Origin: an uncultured Tateyamaria sp.
GTDB lineage: Bacteria; Pseudomonadota; Alphaproteobacteria; Rhodobacterales; Rhodobacteraceae
NCBI RefSeq assembly: GCF_947503415.1
Contig: NZ_CANNDS010000002.1
Coordinates: 868,001 to 932,000, forward strand
Reading direction: 5' to 3'
DNA: 64,000 nt
The translations under genes and the position numbers were made by a program. Below are positions 18,954 through 28,576 of the stretch, piece by piece. The notes beneath the pieces are model-generated. The model was given only the letters and a program-made list of their open reading frames with translations. It was not told the DNA's origin and did not search any database. The stretch's first letter is position 1, and every line of letters starts with the position of its first letter.

Positions 18954-21224
18954 TCAGCTCTGATCGCGCAAATAGTCCATGATCGCCGGTCTGACGTTCA
19001 TATCGCCCCGGTGGCGGGCATCCGCGATCACCTTGCGCACCTCTTCGAGATTTGAGCGTCTTAACAATGACTTGACCGGCCCGATGGAGGCTGGACGCAT
19101 GGACAGGCTGCGCAATCCGATGGCGGCAAGGCACAGCGCCTCGACCGGGCGGCCTGCGTCCTCGCCACAAAAGGACAATGGTGTGTCGGTCTGGTCGCAC
19201 CGTTCAACGATGCGCTCGATGAAGCTGAGGAAGGACACGTTGAGGGTGTCGTAGCGGCGGCGCACCCGCTCGTTCTCGCGGTCGGCGGCAAAGAAGAACT
19301 GCTTGAGGTCGTTGCCGCCGATGGACAGGAATCCCACCTCCTCAAAGAACTTTTGCGGTGCGAAAGCGAGGCTGGGGGTTTCCAGCATCGCGCCCACTTT
19401 CAGGGCCGAGGGCAACACATGTCCCAGGCGCGCTTCACGCTCCATCGCCTTGTCCACTTCGGCGCAGGCCATGGTGTATTCTTCGTACTGCGCGACAAAG
19501 GGGAACATGATGGTCAGGGGCCGCCCGTTGGCCGCGCGCAAGAGCGCTTGCAGTTGCATCCGCATGATCCCCGGCTTGTCCAACCCCACGCGGATCGCAC
19601 GCCAGCCCAGCGCCGGGTTCGGCTCGTCATTGGGCTTCATGTAGGGCAGCACCTTGTCCGACCCGATATCAAGCGTCCGGAAGATCACCGGCTTGCCCCC
19701 CGCCGCATCCAGCACGCGGGCATAAAGTGCTGACAATTCCGACCGGCGCGGCATCTGGTTGCGCACAAGGAATTGCAATTCGGTGCGGAACAGGCCCACG
19801 CCTTCGGCACCTGACCCTTCCAAAGACGGCAAGTCGGCCATCAGGCCCGCGTTCATGTGCAGCGCCACGGTCGAGCCGCATAATGTGCAGGCGGGTTTGT
19901 CCCGGATCGAGGCGTAGCGTTCCACCGCTGCCGCCTGCATCGCCATCTTGTCGCGAAAGGCCGTCACCACGGTGTCATCGGGGCGCAGGTGCACAATGCC
20001 CTGTTCGCCGTCCACCATGACATGATCGCCGTTCAGCGCCTCAAGCGTCGCACGTTCGGTATGCACGATCAGCGGAATGGCCAAGGCACGCGCCACAATG
20101 GCGGCATGGCTGCCGACAGATCCGGCCTCAAGAATGATCCCCTTGAGAGACCGACCATAATCCAGCAGTTCCGCCGGGCCGATATTGCGCGCCACGAGGA
20201 TCGGATCGGCGGGCATCTCGGCCCCGGTATCAGACCCCTGCCCGGTCAGAATGCGCAGCAAGCGGTTCGACAGATCATCGAGATCACTCAGACGTTCGCG
20301 CAGGTAATTGTCGGTGGCCTGCCCCATGCGGGCACGGGCCAGCGACTGTTCCTTTTCGACCGCGGCTTCGGCGCTCAGACCGTTGGAGATATCCTCCTGC
20401 ATGCGCCGCATCCACCCCTTGGAGTTGGCAAACATGCGATAGGCTTCAAGGACTTGGGCCTGTTCCTTGTCGGCGGCGAGCGTCAGCATCTTGTCGACGC
20501 CTACGCGCAATTCCTCAACCGCTTCGGTCAGGCGCTCAAGCTCGCGATGCGGATCGTCGGCAATGGGGTTGGTGACGACAACGCGCGGCTCGTGCAGCCA
20601 GATATGGCCCTCGGCCACCCCTTCCTGCGCCACGGTTCCGCGCAGCATTGCCGGTTGCGAATGGCGCGCGCCCATGGCACTGCCCTCGCCCACAAAAGCA
20701 CCCAGTTCGGCCATCTCGGCCAGCACCATGGCGACCACTTCAAGGGCATAGATCTCGTCCGCGGAAAATTCGCGCGCCTGTTTTGACTGAATGACAAGCA
20801 CGCCCAGCGCTTCGCCCAGACGCTGGATCGGCACGCCAAGAAAGCTGGGAAACACCTCTTCGCCGGTTTCGGGCATGAACCGGAACCCGCGTGCATTGGG
20901 GGCATCCGCGGTGTTCACCACCTGCCGCCGCCGTGCGACGCGGCCCACTAGCCCCTCGCCCAGACGCATCCGGGTCTGGTGAACGGAATCCGGGTTCAAC
21001 CCTTCGGTCGCGCAAAGTTCAAGCGTGTCTTCGTCCCGGAACAGGTAGATCGAGCAAACTTCGCACCCGATGCTGCCGGCGATCAAATGGGTGATCTTGT
21101 CCAGCCGCGCCTGGCCGGGGTCATCCCCCGCCATGGCGTCGCGCAAGCGCCCGAGCAGCTTGCGGCTTTCTGTTTCAATGCGTTCGGCCATCGCCGCGCG
21201 CCCCCCACGTCCACCTTGCGACAT
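18954..21224 (-). CDS. ptsP: Phosphoenolpyruvate-protein phosphotransferase of the nitrogen PTS (EI-Ntr)
   Basis: A 756-residue EI-Ntr. An N-terminal GAF domain (about residues 25-160) precedes the HPr-binding and phosphohistidine domains; the phosphorylated His is in GSVGSHAAIVARALAIP. The C-terminal PEP-binding barrel has FRTLDIGSDK, FRTELQFL and GVMLETPS-like segments, ending with SFCGEDAGRP. It passes phosphate from PEP to NPr and EIIA-Ntr, a regulatory relay tied to nitrogen and potassium status and not sugar import. lysC and ptsP adjacency is common in alphaproteobacteria; here a peptidase gene lies between. Confidence 0.93.
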   Translation of the reverse strand: MSQGGRGGRAAMAERIETESRKLLGRLRDAMAGDDPGQARLDKITHLIAGSIGCEVCSIYLFRDEDTLELCATEGLNPDSVHQTRMRLGEGLVGRVARRRQVVNTADAPNARGFRFMPETGEEVFPSFLGVPIQRLGEALGVLVIQSKQAREFSADEIYALEVVAMVLAEMAELGAFVGEGSAMGARHSQPAMLRGTVAQEGVAEGHIWLHEPRVVVTNPIADDPHRELERLTEAVEELRVGVDKMLTLAADKEQAQVLEAYRMFANSKGWMRRMQEDISNGLSAEAAVEKEQSLARARMGQATDNYLRERLSDLDDLSNRLLRILTGQGSDTGAEMPADPILVARNIGPAELLDYGRSLKGIILEAGSVGSHAAIVARALAIPLIVHTERATLEALNGDHVMVDGEQGIVHLRPDDTVVTAFRDKMAMQAAAVERYASIRDKPACTLCGSTVALHMNAGLMADLPSLEGSGAEGVGLFRTELQFLVRNQMPRRSELSALYARVLDAAGGKPVIFRTLDIGSDKVLPYMKPNDEPNPALGWRAIRVGLDKPGIMRMQLQALLRAANGRPLTIMFPFVAQYEEYTMACAEVDKAMEREARLGHVLPSALKVGAMLETPSLAFAPQKFFEEVGFLSIGGNDLKQFFFAADRENERVRRRYDTLNVSFLSFIERIVERCDQTDTPLSFCGEDAGRPVEALCLAAIGLRSLSMRPASIGPVKSLLRRSNLEEVRKVIADARHRGDMNVRPAIMDYLRDQS

Positions 21225-21332
21225 CAGCTTAGATCACAGGGACCAGCAAAGCGAAACGCCAAACCGACGGCGACGTGTCAATTATTCCCGCATGAGTAGA
21301 ATACTGGCATCAATCTGCAGGTTCGCCCGCAG

Positions 21333-22046
21333 CTACGGCGCGAGTTGGCGCGTCATGCGGTCGACATAGGCGCTGCACAGGAAAATGGTGCGCCCGTTGC
21401 GCCGCCATCCGGCAGAGCCGTCGCATTGGGCGATGTCCAGCGTGATCCGCGAATGCCAGTCCATACGGGACAGCATGGAAAGCGCCGTTTCAATGAGTGG
21501 ACGGTTCGCCACGGCCACAGCCTCAAGATCGGGATCAACGCGCAGGCCAACTTCGGTCACGCGCGCATCCGGGTCGATCCACAGCGGTGCCAATGTGCGC
21601 CGCCAACTGCGCAGCAGCTCGGGCGCCATATCGGCACAGCTGTCGCGCGCCTCATCGCCCATGGCGTGACGATCGGCAAGGCCCGCGTAGCGATCCGGGT
21701 CAAAACCATAGAGCAGGCAAATCATCCGCCCCGCCCGCTGGGCATCCGCACGGTATTCGGAAAATCGCCCCGGCTGCGCGTTGTCAGCCCGGTGCTGCGC
21801 CGCCCGCGCCTCGATGATGGCTTCGGCGCGGTCAGGCAGTGTGAGGTAGACAAAGGCGGTCGCGAAATCCTCTGCGATGTCCTCTTCTGGGCCAAGGATC
21901 GGCAGGTCAAATTCGCGCAGGACAGCATGCCCGGCCTCATGCGCAATCACATGCAGCAGGGCGTCGCCGACCCGTTCCGGCACTTCATTCGCAGCCAGCG
22001 GGCTGGCGCAAATCATCAGGCAAAAGGCAGACAGGGCGCGCAACAT
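21333..22046 (-). CDS. Exported DUF4344-type putative metallopeptidase
   Basis: A 237-residue protein with a signal peptide (LRALSAFCLMICASPLAANE, cleavage near 19). HEAGH at residues 36-40 is a zinc HExxH motif, and EDIAEDFATAF about 15 residues on may give a further ligand. Cysteines later in the chain may be paired in the periplasm. This matches the DUF4344 putative metallopeptidase family in layout. Its target is unknown. It lies between lysC and ptsP on the same strand. Confidence 0.75.
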   Translation of the reverse strand: MLRALSAFCLMICASPLAANEVPERVGDALLHVIAHEAGHAVLREFDLPILGPEEDIAEDFATAFVYLTLPDRAEAIIEARAAQHRADNAQPGRFSEYRADAQRAGRMICLLYGFDPDRYAGLADRHAMGDEARDSCADMAPELLRSWRRTLAPLWIDPDARVTEVGLRVDPDLEAVAVANRPLIETALSMLSRMDWHSRITLDIAQCDGSAGWRRNGRTIFLCSAYVDRMTRQLAP

Positions 22047-22092
22047 GAAATCGTCCCTCGGGCCGTTTCGGGTGCGTCAAAGGCTAGGGGCG

Positions 22093-23331
22093 TCAGGCCG
22101 CCTTGTCCAACTCGAACGCATCATGCAGGGCTTGCACGGCCAGTTCCATGTATTTGCGATCAATCAATACGCTGATCTTGATCTCGGACGTGGTGATGAC
22201 CTTGATATTGATGCCTTCGGCGCTGAGGCACTGGAACATCTTGGCGGCGACCCCGGTGTGGCTGCGCATGCCGATGCCCACGACGCTGATCTTGGCCACA
22301 TCCGTATCGGCGATCAGTTCGTGGAAATTGATGATTCCCTCGCCCTTGGCGTCGGCCATCGCCTTTTCGGCCCGCGCCACCTGATCGGTCGGGCACGAGA
22401 ACGTCATGTCCGTGCGCCCTTCCTCCGAGATGTTCTGGACGATCATGTCAACCAGCACGCCCGCATCGCTGAGCGCGGAAAAGATGGTGGCGGCAATTCC
22501 GGGCCGGTCCGCAACCGACACCAGCGTCATCTTCGCCTCGTCCCGGGAAAAGGCCACACCGGCCACAACATTGCTTTCCATGATATCCTCCTCATCGCAG
22601 ACCAGCGTCCCGGCCTCGTCGGATTGTTCTTCGAAACTGCTGAGCACGCGCAGCTTGACCTTGTAGCGCATCGCCAACTCGACCGACCGGGTTTGCAGGA
22701 CCTTGGCCCCCAGCGAGGCCAGTTCCAGCATCTCTTCGAAGGCGATGCGGTCCAGCTTGCGCGCCTTGGCGCTGACGCGCGGGTCGGTGGTATAGACGCC
22801 GTCGACGTCCGTATAGATGTCACACCGCTCCGCTTCAAACGCGGCGGCAAAGGCGACGGCCGTGGTGTCGGACCCGCCGCGCCCCAGCGTGGTGATGCGT
22901 CCCTCGGGGCTGATCCCCTGGAACCCTGCGACGACGGCCACGCGCATGCCTTCGCCGAACTTGGCATTCAGATTGTCGGTGGGGATCTCTTCGATCCGGG
23001 CGCTGGAATGGGAGGAATTGGTCTTGAGCGGCACCTGCCAGCCTTGCCAACTGCGCGCAGGCACGTCCATTTCCTGCAGAGTAAGGGCCATCAGGCCAGC
23101 GGTCACATTCTCTCCGGACGACACGACCGCGTCGTATTCACGGGCATCAAAAAGCGGTGAGGTTTCGTTGACCCAGCCCACCAGCTCATTGGTCTTGCCC
23201 GACATGGCCGACACAATGACAATGACATCATAGCCCTTGGCAACCTCGACGCCCACGCGCTTGGCGGCGCGGCGGATCCGGTCCAGAGTGGCCACCGATG
23301 TGCCACCGAATTTCATCACGAGAACAGGCAT
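22093..23331 (-). CDS. lysC: Aspartate kinase
   Basis: A 412-residue aspartokinase, the first step toward lysine, threonine and methionine. VMKFGGTSV near the N-terminus, VSAMSGKTNEL, and GRGGSDTTAVAFA (about residues 150-162) are the kinase signatures. Two C-terminal ACT domains (from about 265) give feedback control. The start is the ATG at 23331; an in-frame TTG four codons upstream has a poorer context. thrC at 43259 uses a downstream product of this pathway. Confidence 0.95.
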   Translation of the reverse strand: MPVLVMKFGGTSVATLDRIRRAAKRVGVEVAKGYDVIVIVSAMSGKTNELVGWVNETSPLFDAREYDAVVSSGENVTAGLMALTLQEMDVPARSWQGWQVPLKTNSSHSSARIEEIPTDNLNAKFGEGMRVAVVAGFQGISPEGRITTLGRGGSDTTAVAFAAAFEAERCDIYTDVDGVYTTDPRVSAKARKLDRIAFEEMLELASLGAKVLQTRSVELAMRYKVKLRVLSSFEEQSDEAGTLVCDEEDIMESNVVAGVAFSRDEAKMTLVSVADRPGIAATIFSALSDAGVLVDMIVQNISEEGRTDMTFSCPTDQVARAEKAMADAKGEGIINFHELIADTDVAKISVVGIGMRSHTGVAAKMFQCLSAEGINIKVITTSEIKISVLIDRKYMELAVQALHDAFELDKAA

Positions 23332-23435
23332 GTGCAGCCCCAATTTTCCGTCCGCCCGCCCTTACCGCCCGGACGCATGAGTTGCAAGAAGCGGTCCGTC
23401 TTCTCTGTTCTCGAAAAAACCGCCGGAGGCATCCC

Positions 23436-23461
23436 GAGCAGGGTCTGAAAAGGCCCTGCTC
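23436..23461 (-). terminator. Stem-loop between an SDR gene and lysC
   Basis: GAGCAGGG (23436-23443) and CCCTGCTC (23454-23461) form a perfect 8-bp stem with a 10-base loop. Read leftward, a GC-rich segment and then six T follow about 15 bases later. It may end the SDR transcript or shape the lysC leader. It is not a textbook terminator. Confidence 0.4.
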
Positions 23462-23515
23462 AACAAAACCGTGTCGCGCGCATGCGCGTCCTTTCGACAG
23501 AAGCCACCAGTGCCG

Positions 23516-24157
23516 TCAGTAGGCGTGCGCGCGCCCGTCCCACGTCTCGAAACAGCCCGTCGTCTCATGGCTGAGCGCTGCAAACCGATCCATGAGACCC
23601 GTCACCGCCTCATCCACCGTGATCGCGGCACTGCTGCCGCCCATATCCGTCTGTACCCAACCGGGATGATAGATGCCCACCGCCACCTCACCCGCCAGTT
23701 CCGAGGCAAGGTTCCGACCCACATTCAGCACAGCCGCCTTCGATGCGCGGTAAATATAGCTGCCGCCCGGCGCATGGGTGTGGGATGCCATCTGCGAAGA
23801 GATGATCGCAATGCGCGGCGCAGGGGCCGCGCGCAGGTTCGGCAACAGCGTCTGAATGGTCAGAAACACGCCCGTCACGTTGGCCGCAAAGGTCTGCGAC
23901 CACAGATCGGGGGCATAGCCCGTGTCCAGATCATTGCCCTTGTCCAGATAGACCCCCGCATTGCACACCAGCAGATCGATGGGCTGGCCATCGAGGTGTT
24001 GCGCCATCGCCCGATGGTCAGCGGGTTGGGTGACATCCAGCGTCACCTCGGCGCCGGAGGACCGACCCGTTCCCGTGACGTCATGGCCTTGCGCGCGGTA
24101 GGCGTTTGCCAGCCCGGCACCAATGCCGCGGGTGGCCCCGGTGATCAGAATATGCAT
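23516..24157 (-). CDS. SDR-family oxidoreductase
   Basis: A 213-residue short-chain dehydrogenase. It begins MHILITGATRGIGAGLA (cofactor motif), has VCNAGV in place of NNAG, catalytic Ser in AIISSQMAS and an intact YIYRASK (YxxxK). It resembles the C-factor/sniffer-like subgroup that often annotates only as an SDR. Substrate is unknown. It sits 4 bp after a DUF1178 gene on the same strand. Confidence 0.85.
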   Translation of the reverse strand: MHILITGATRGIGAGLANAYRAQGHDVTGTGRSSGAEVTLDVTQPADHRAMAQHLDGQPIDLLVCNAGVYLDKGNDLDTGYAPDLWSQTFAANVTGVFLTIQTLLPNLRAAPAPRIAIISSQMASHTHAPGGSYIYRASKAAVLNVGRNLASELAGEVAVGIYHPGWVQTDMGGSSAAITVDEAVTGLMDRFAALSHETTGCFETWDGRAHAY

Positions 24158-24161
24158 GACA

Positions 24162-24602
24162 TCAGTTCGCTTTGCGTGAAGGAATAAAGGGCAGTGGCGC
24201 CACGGGCACGCCGTCGTCGATCAGGCGCTTGGCCTCTTCCCGGTTCGCCTCGCCCCAGATCGGGCGGTCGGGCTGGTCCCCCAAATGTTGCGCAAGGGCC
24301 TCGGAGGCGAAGTTACCGCCCACATAGGTGGCGTTTTTCTCGACCTCATCGCGCATCCTGGCAATGGCGGCCTCAACGTCCGATGCGGGCTCTGCCAGCG
24401 GCGTCGTGTCTTCGGGACCCTCGGCCATGGCGGACCGGCTGGTGCTGACACGCGGGGCCATGATCGCCTTTTCCACATCCGCACTGCCGCAGGCGGCACA
24501 GGCCACATGGCCCGCCACTTTCAGGCTGTCGAAGGCTTCGGCATTCGCGAACCAGCTTTCAAAGCTGTGCCCCTGGTCACATTTGAGCGTGTACTTGATC
24601 AT
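24162..24602 (-). CDS. DUF1178 family protein
   Basis: A 146-residue small protein of a family found widely in alpha- and betaproteobacteria. It starts MIKYTLKCDQGHSFESWF and has a second cysteine pair in CAACGS (about residues 37-42), so CDQGH and CAAC could bind a metal. A variable linker and the conserved C-terminal EANREEAKRLIDDGVPVAPLP-like end follow. The function of DUF1178 is not known. The ATG at 24602 gives the family N-terminus. Confidence 0.88.
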   Translation of the reverse strand: MIKYTLKCDQGHSFESWFANAEAFDSLKVAGHVACAACGSADVEKAIMAPRVSTSRSAMAEGPEDTTPLAEPASDVEAAIARMRDEVEKNATYVGGNFASEALAQHLGDQPDRPIWGEANREEAKRLIDDGVPVAPLPFIPSRKAN

Positions 24603-24657
24603 AACCCACCACACATAGTCGCAGCACGGCTTGGATCAAAGCCATACATGCCGGAAT

Positions 24658-25131
24658 TCAGGCCAGAAACCGTGGATCAAAGTCGCGCAGGATGCGGGAC
24701 AGTTCGGGCGAGTCGACCATCTCAGCGGCCTTCTTGCGGCTCACCCATTTGCGGGTCCGCTCGGCCACTTCGGGGAAATCCGACGCCAGGGACTTCACCT
24801 TCAGCGCATAGACCATTGCCACCACAGGCAGGCCCGCATCGTCACCCATGTCCTTGTTGTAGGAAAACATGCCCAGCGGGCGCTGGTCGGGTCGCCCGAC
24901 GACGCCCGCTTCTTCCCATGCCTCTTGCGCCGCACTGTCGCCCGGCGTCCGGCCATCCATGGGCCACCCCTTGGGAATGATCCAGCGGCGCGTGCGCCGG
25001 GATGTCACCAACAGCACCTGAACCTTGTCATTCTTCACACGGTAGCACAGCGCCGCAAATTGGGTCCGCACATCCGCCTTTTTCGCCCGCCCCAAAGACA
25101 GCGGGAGTTGTTTGATCATCGGGGCCGTCAC
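24658..25131 (-). CDS. NUDIX hydrolase
   Basis: A 157-residue Nudix protein. The Nudix helix is GWPMDGRTPGDSAAQEAW followed by EEAG, keeping the metal-binding EExG but with Arg and Gln where the consensus has Glu and Arg. WIIPKGWP and the TRKWVS segment recall diphosphoinositol/dinucleoside polyphosphate hydrolases. The GTG at 25131 has GGAGGG 7 bases upstream and is preferred; an ATG at 25119 has no close ribosome site. It is divergent from modA. Confidence 0.8.
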   Translation of the reverse strand: MTAPMIKQLPLSLGRAKKADVRTQFAALCYRVKNDKVQVLLVTSRRTRRWIIPKGWPMDGRTPGDSAAQEAWEEAGVVGRPDQRPLGMFSYNKDMGDDAGLPVVAMVYALKVKSLASDFPEVAERTRKWVSRKKAAEMVDSPELSRILRDFDPRFLA

Positions 25132-25309
25132 TGCCCTGCCCTCCGTAATTCCCTGCAATATAACCACCTTTTGCAGGAAATACCAGTTTCGGTGGATATC
25201 ATGGATGAAAGGTAAACGGGTTAACGGCCCCCGGGGGGCGCGTTGGGTGTCCGGCGCAGCCACGTTTAGGTCTTGAGGACACTGCCCCGTTGCCCAATAG
25301 TTCGTCGCA

Positions 25310-26041
25310 ATGAAAACCCGTCGTTGGATCAAAGGCTTGGCGCTGGCTTGCGCCGCCCTGACACCCGTCAGCCCCGCGCTGGCAGAGACGGTGCGCGTCT
25401 TTGCTGCCGCCTCGTTGCAGGGCCCGCTGGATGCGGTGGCCGAAGACTGGGATGCCGAGGTCGTGATCAGTTACGGTGGCAGCGGTGCCATCGCACGGCA
25501 GGTCAGTCAGGGCGCGCCCGCTGATGTCGTGATCCTGGCCAATGTCGCATGGTCCGATTGGCTGGTCGACGGCGGCCATGTCATGGCCACACCGCGTGCG
25601 CTTTTGTCAAACAGCCTTGTGGTCATTGGGCCAGATGGGGCCGCCCCCTTGCCTAACGCCACGGCTGCGACCCTGTTGGGCCGTCTGACTGGCGGACGGC
25701 TTGCCATGGGCCAGCATATGTCCGTGCCCGCAGGCATCTATGCCCATGCCTGGTTGACTCAATCGGGCGCATGGGGGGATCTGAGCCCGCATCTGGCCGA
25801 AACCGAAAATGTCCGCGCGGCACTGGCGCTGGTGGCACGGGAAGAGACCCCGCTTGGCATTGTCTATGCATCAGACGCTGCCGCAAGTGACGACGTGTCC
25901 GTTCTGTGGGACATTCCCAAGGACAGTCACCCCGCCATCCTCTACCCCGGCCTTGCCCTCACGCCTTTCGGGGCAGATTTCCTTGACCACCTTGCAACGC
26001 GGACGGATGTTTTTGTTGCTGCCGGGTTCAGCCTGCCATGA
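25310..26041 (+). CDS. modA: Molybdate ABC transporter binding protein
   Basis: A 243-residue periplasmic molybdate receptor. The signal peptide ends near ALAETV (about residue 25). FAAASLQGPLDAVA and ISYGGSGAIARQVSQGAPADVVI are the oxyanion-binding motifs of ModA. Its stop overlaps the modB start in an ATGA. It would supply molybdenum for enzymes such as the hydroxylase at 1844-4491. No ModE gene or obvious ModE site is nearby. Confidence 0.93.
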   Translation: MKTRRWIKGLALACAALTPVSPALAETVRVFAAASLQGPLDAVAEDWDAEVVISYGGSGAIARQVSQGAPADVVILANVAWSDWLVDGGHVMATPRALLSNSLVVIGPDGAAPLPNATAATLLGRLTGGRLAMGQHMSVPAGIYAHAWLTQSGAWGDLSPHLAETENVRAALALVAREETPLGIVYASDAAASDDVSVLWDIPKDSHPAILYPGLALTPFGADFLDHLATRTDVFVAAGFSLP

Positions 26042-26730
26042 TGCTGGACGCCGCCGGATGGACCGCCCTGCGCTTGTCGCTTCTGGTTGGCGTGACCGCC
26101 ACGCTGCTGGCCTTGCCGCTGGCCATCTGGGTCGCGTGGCTGCTGGCCCGGCGCGATTTCTGGGGCAAGTCCGTGCTGAATGCGCTTGTGCATTTGCCGC
26201 TGGTTCTGCCGCCCGTTGTCACCGGCTACCTGCTTTTATTGTCCTTTGGCCGCAACGGGCCTGCGGGCCGCTTTCTGGAAGAGACGTTTGGCCTTGTTCT
26301 GGCTTTTCGTTGGACTGGGGCAGCACTTGCCGCAATGGTCATGGGCTTCCCGCTCATGGTCCGCGCCATCCGCCTTGCCATCGAAGCGGTCGACCCCAAG
26401 ATCGAGGATGCCGCACGCACGCTGGGTGCCCCCGGTTGGGCTGTCTTCGGCTCCATCACCCTGCCCCTGATCATGCCGGGTGTGCTGGCGGGGGCGGTCA
26501 TGGGCTTTGCCAAGGCCATTGGTGAGTTCGGCGCCACCATCACCTTCGTCGCCAACATCCCCGGTGAAACACAGACCCTGCCCTCCGCCATCTACGCGCT
26601 GCTGCAAGTGCCGGGGGGCGAAGATGCGGCCATCCGCCTTGTGTTCTGGGCCTGCGTATTGGCCTTGGGCGCTGTCGCCCTGTCCGAATGGCTGGCCCGC
26701 CGCGTGGCGCGCCGGATTGCAGGCGCATGA
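26038..26730 (+). CDS. modB: Molybdate ABC transporter permease
   Basis: A 230-residue permease with about five membrane spans. The segment EDAARTLGAPGWAVFGSITL (about residues 122-141) is the ATPase-docking loop. GEFGATITFVANIPGETQTL (about 162-181) is characteristic of ModB. It overlaps both neighbours by 4 bp. Confidence 0.94.
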   Translation: MMLDAAGWTALRLSLLVGVTATLLALPLAIWVAWLLARRDFWGKSVLNALVHLPLVLPPVVTGYLLLLSFGRNGPAGRFLEETFGLVLAFRWTGAALAAMVMGFPLMVRAIRLAIEAVDPKIEDAARTLGAPGWAVFGSITLPLIMPGVLAGAVMGFAKAIGEFGATITFVANIPGETQTLPSAIYALLQVPGGEDAAIRLVFWACVLALGAVALSEWLARRVARRIAGA

Positions 26731-27794
26731 CGCTGTCTGTGTCCCTCCGCCACCGCTTTGGCGGCTTTGCGCTGGATGTCGCGTTTGAGGCGGGGCCCGG
26801 TGTCACCGCCCTGTTCGGTCGTTCTGGCGCGGGCAAGACGACCATCGTGAACGCGGTTGCGGGACTGCTGCGTCCCGACCATGCAGAGATCACCCTCGAC
26901 GGGGACCGCTTCGACACGCAGCCCGTCCACAAGCGCCGCATTGGCTATGTGTTTCAGGACGCGCGGCTGTTCCCGCATATGACTGTGGCGGACAATCTGG
27001 ACTATGCCAGCCGCTATGGTGCCCGCGCCTCTGACCGGCCGCGCATCATCGATATGTTGGGGATCGGCGCGCTTTTGGACCGCCAGCCTGCGACCCTGTC
27101 GGGGGGCGAGAAACAACGCGTCGCTCTGGGCCGCGCGCTGCTGTCGAACCCGCGCCTGCTGCTAATGGACGAACCGCTTGCGGCCCTTGATGGGCCACGA
27201 AAGGCCGAAATACTACCCTATCTGGATCGGCTCAAGGCCGAGACCGGCGTGCCGATTCTCTATGTCAGTCATGCGGTGGATGAGGTTGCACGGCTGGCCG
27301 ATCACATGGTGCTGCTGGCGGACGGTCGCGTTGCCCGTGCGGGGCCCTTGTTTGATGTCATGGCCGACCCCGCAGTCGTGCCGCTTTTGGGTGTGCGAGA
27401 GGCGGGTGCCGTGTTGCGTGGCCGTGTCATGGCCCATGGTGACGACGGGTTGAGCACATTGCAGTTGGCCGCCGGTCCCATCCAGTTGCTTGGCGTGCAG
27501 GCTGCCGTGGGGTCCGACGTGCGGCTGCGCGTGCTGGCGCAGGACGTGCTGCTGTCACTGAGCAGACCGCAGGGCCTGAGTGCGCAGAACATCCTGCCTG
27601 TCACGATCACCGCCATTCGTGCGGGTGACGGACCCGGTGCGGCGATTGCACTGGATGCGGGGGGTGATGCGCTGCTGGCCCGTGTGACGGGCCGGGCGGT
27701 GCAGTCGATGGGGCTGGAAGAGGGCCAAAGCCTGTTTGCCGTGATCAAGGCCACGTCCGTGGCCCAATCCGCCATCTCGGGTGCCGCTATTTGA
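26727..27794 (+). CDS. modC: Molybdate ABC transporter ATP-binding protein
   Basis: A 355-residue ATPase. Walker A is FGRSGAGKTTI (about residues 31-41), signature TLSGGEKQRVALGRAL, Walker B LLLMDEPLAALD. The C-terminal Mop/TOBE domain (about 285-355, LSAQNILPVTITAI) binds molybdate and may adjust activity. The ATG overlaps the modB stop; an upstream in-frame start is not needed. The 3' end overlaps the convergent EcsC-like gene by 8 bp. Confidence 0.94.
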   Translation: MTLSVSLRHRFGGFALDVAFEAGPGVTALFGRSGAGKTTIVNAVAGLLRPDHAEITLDGDRFDTQPVHKRRIGYVFQDARLFPHMTVADNLDYASRYGARASDRPRIIDMLGIGALLDRQPATLSGGEKQRVALGRALLSNPRLLLMDEPLAALDGPRKAEILPYLDRLKAETGVPILYVSHAVDEVARLADHMVLLADGRVARAGPLFDVMADPAVVPLLGVREAGAVLRGRVMAHGDDGLSTLQLAAGPIQLLGVQAAVGSDVRLRVLAQDVLLSLSRPQGLSAQNILPVTITAIRAGDGPGAAIALDAGGDALLARVTGRAVQSMGLEEGQSLFAVIKATSVAQSAISGAAI

Positions 27795-28545
27795 GGGCCA
27801 GCACCTGAGAGCGCAGGCGGTCCACCATGGCGTCGTGCGTCTGGTCGGCCTCGACCGCAAGACGGCGGACGCCGAAGTGCACATGGGCCATGTCGGTGTA
27901 GTATTTGGTGTAGCTGAAGTTGATCGCAGCCCCCGCAGCGGCACCGAGCACGGGCACCGTCTGGGCCGCCATCTTCTGGCCCAAAACCACGGCCAGGCGC
28001 GGGGCCACGGCGGCTATCAGCTTCTGCATCGCGCCGCCGGACATGGCCAACCGCGTGGTCAGAAAGGCGATGTCGGACCCGTCATCATGCTCCAGCGGTC
28101 CGGCGGCGGCAAAGACCTGCACACAATCGAACCGGACCGAGTCCGTGGTCGGGTCAAAGCCGTGCTCGACCGCCACACCCTCGATCACACGCAGCAAAAG
28201 CGTTGTGGTCACGGGCAATTCTGCCAGCGCCGTGGGCAACCCGCCAAAGCCGCCTGCCGCGCCCATGGCGGCACTCACGGTGACGTTCAGCCACTCGGCC
28301 TGATCGGGGACAACGCCGCGCGACTTGCTGGCCGCACCCAGCGCCTGGGTCAGGGCGACGCGGCTTGCGTCGTTCAACTGGTCACGCACGGGCTTGGGCA
28401 GACGGCTCAGCAACCCATCGGCGCCCGTGCCAAGCGTGTTCAACAATTGGATCCCAAAGCCACCGGCGGCCTTGTAGCGGCGGGCCAACCGCTCAAGTTC
28501 AGCCTCGGTGTCCAGCGGGTCGGAAACCGGAATAATCTCGTTCAT
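27787..28545 (-). CDS. EcsC family protein
   Basis: A 252-residue protein of the EcsC family, named for a Bacillus gene next to an ABC transporter. It has the typical glycine-rich hydrophobic centre (VTVSAAMGAAGGFGGLPTAL) and VLGAAAGAAINFSYTKYYTD near the end, likely membrane-associated. The ATG at 28545 is chosen over an extension lacking a ribosome site. Role unknown. Its end overlaps modC on the other strand by 8 bp. Confidence 0.82.
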   Translation of the reverse strand: MNEIIPVSDPLDTEAELERLARRYKAAGGFGIQLLNTLGTGADGLLSRLPKPVRDQLNDASRVALTQALGAASKSRGVVPDQAEWLNVTVSAAMGAAGGFGGLPTALAELPVTTTLLLRVIEGVAVEHGFDPTTDSVRFDCVQVFAAAGPLEHDDGSDIAFLTTRLAMSGGAMQKLIAAVAPRLAVVLGQKMAAQTVPVLGAAAGAAINFSYTKYYTDMAHVHFGVRRLAVEADQTHDAMVDRLRSQVLALK

Positions 28546-28576
28546 GGGTCCAAGATGGGCAAGCGAGCGGCGTTTA

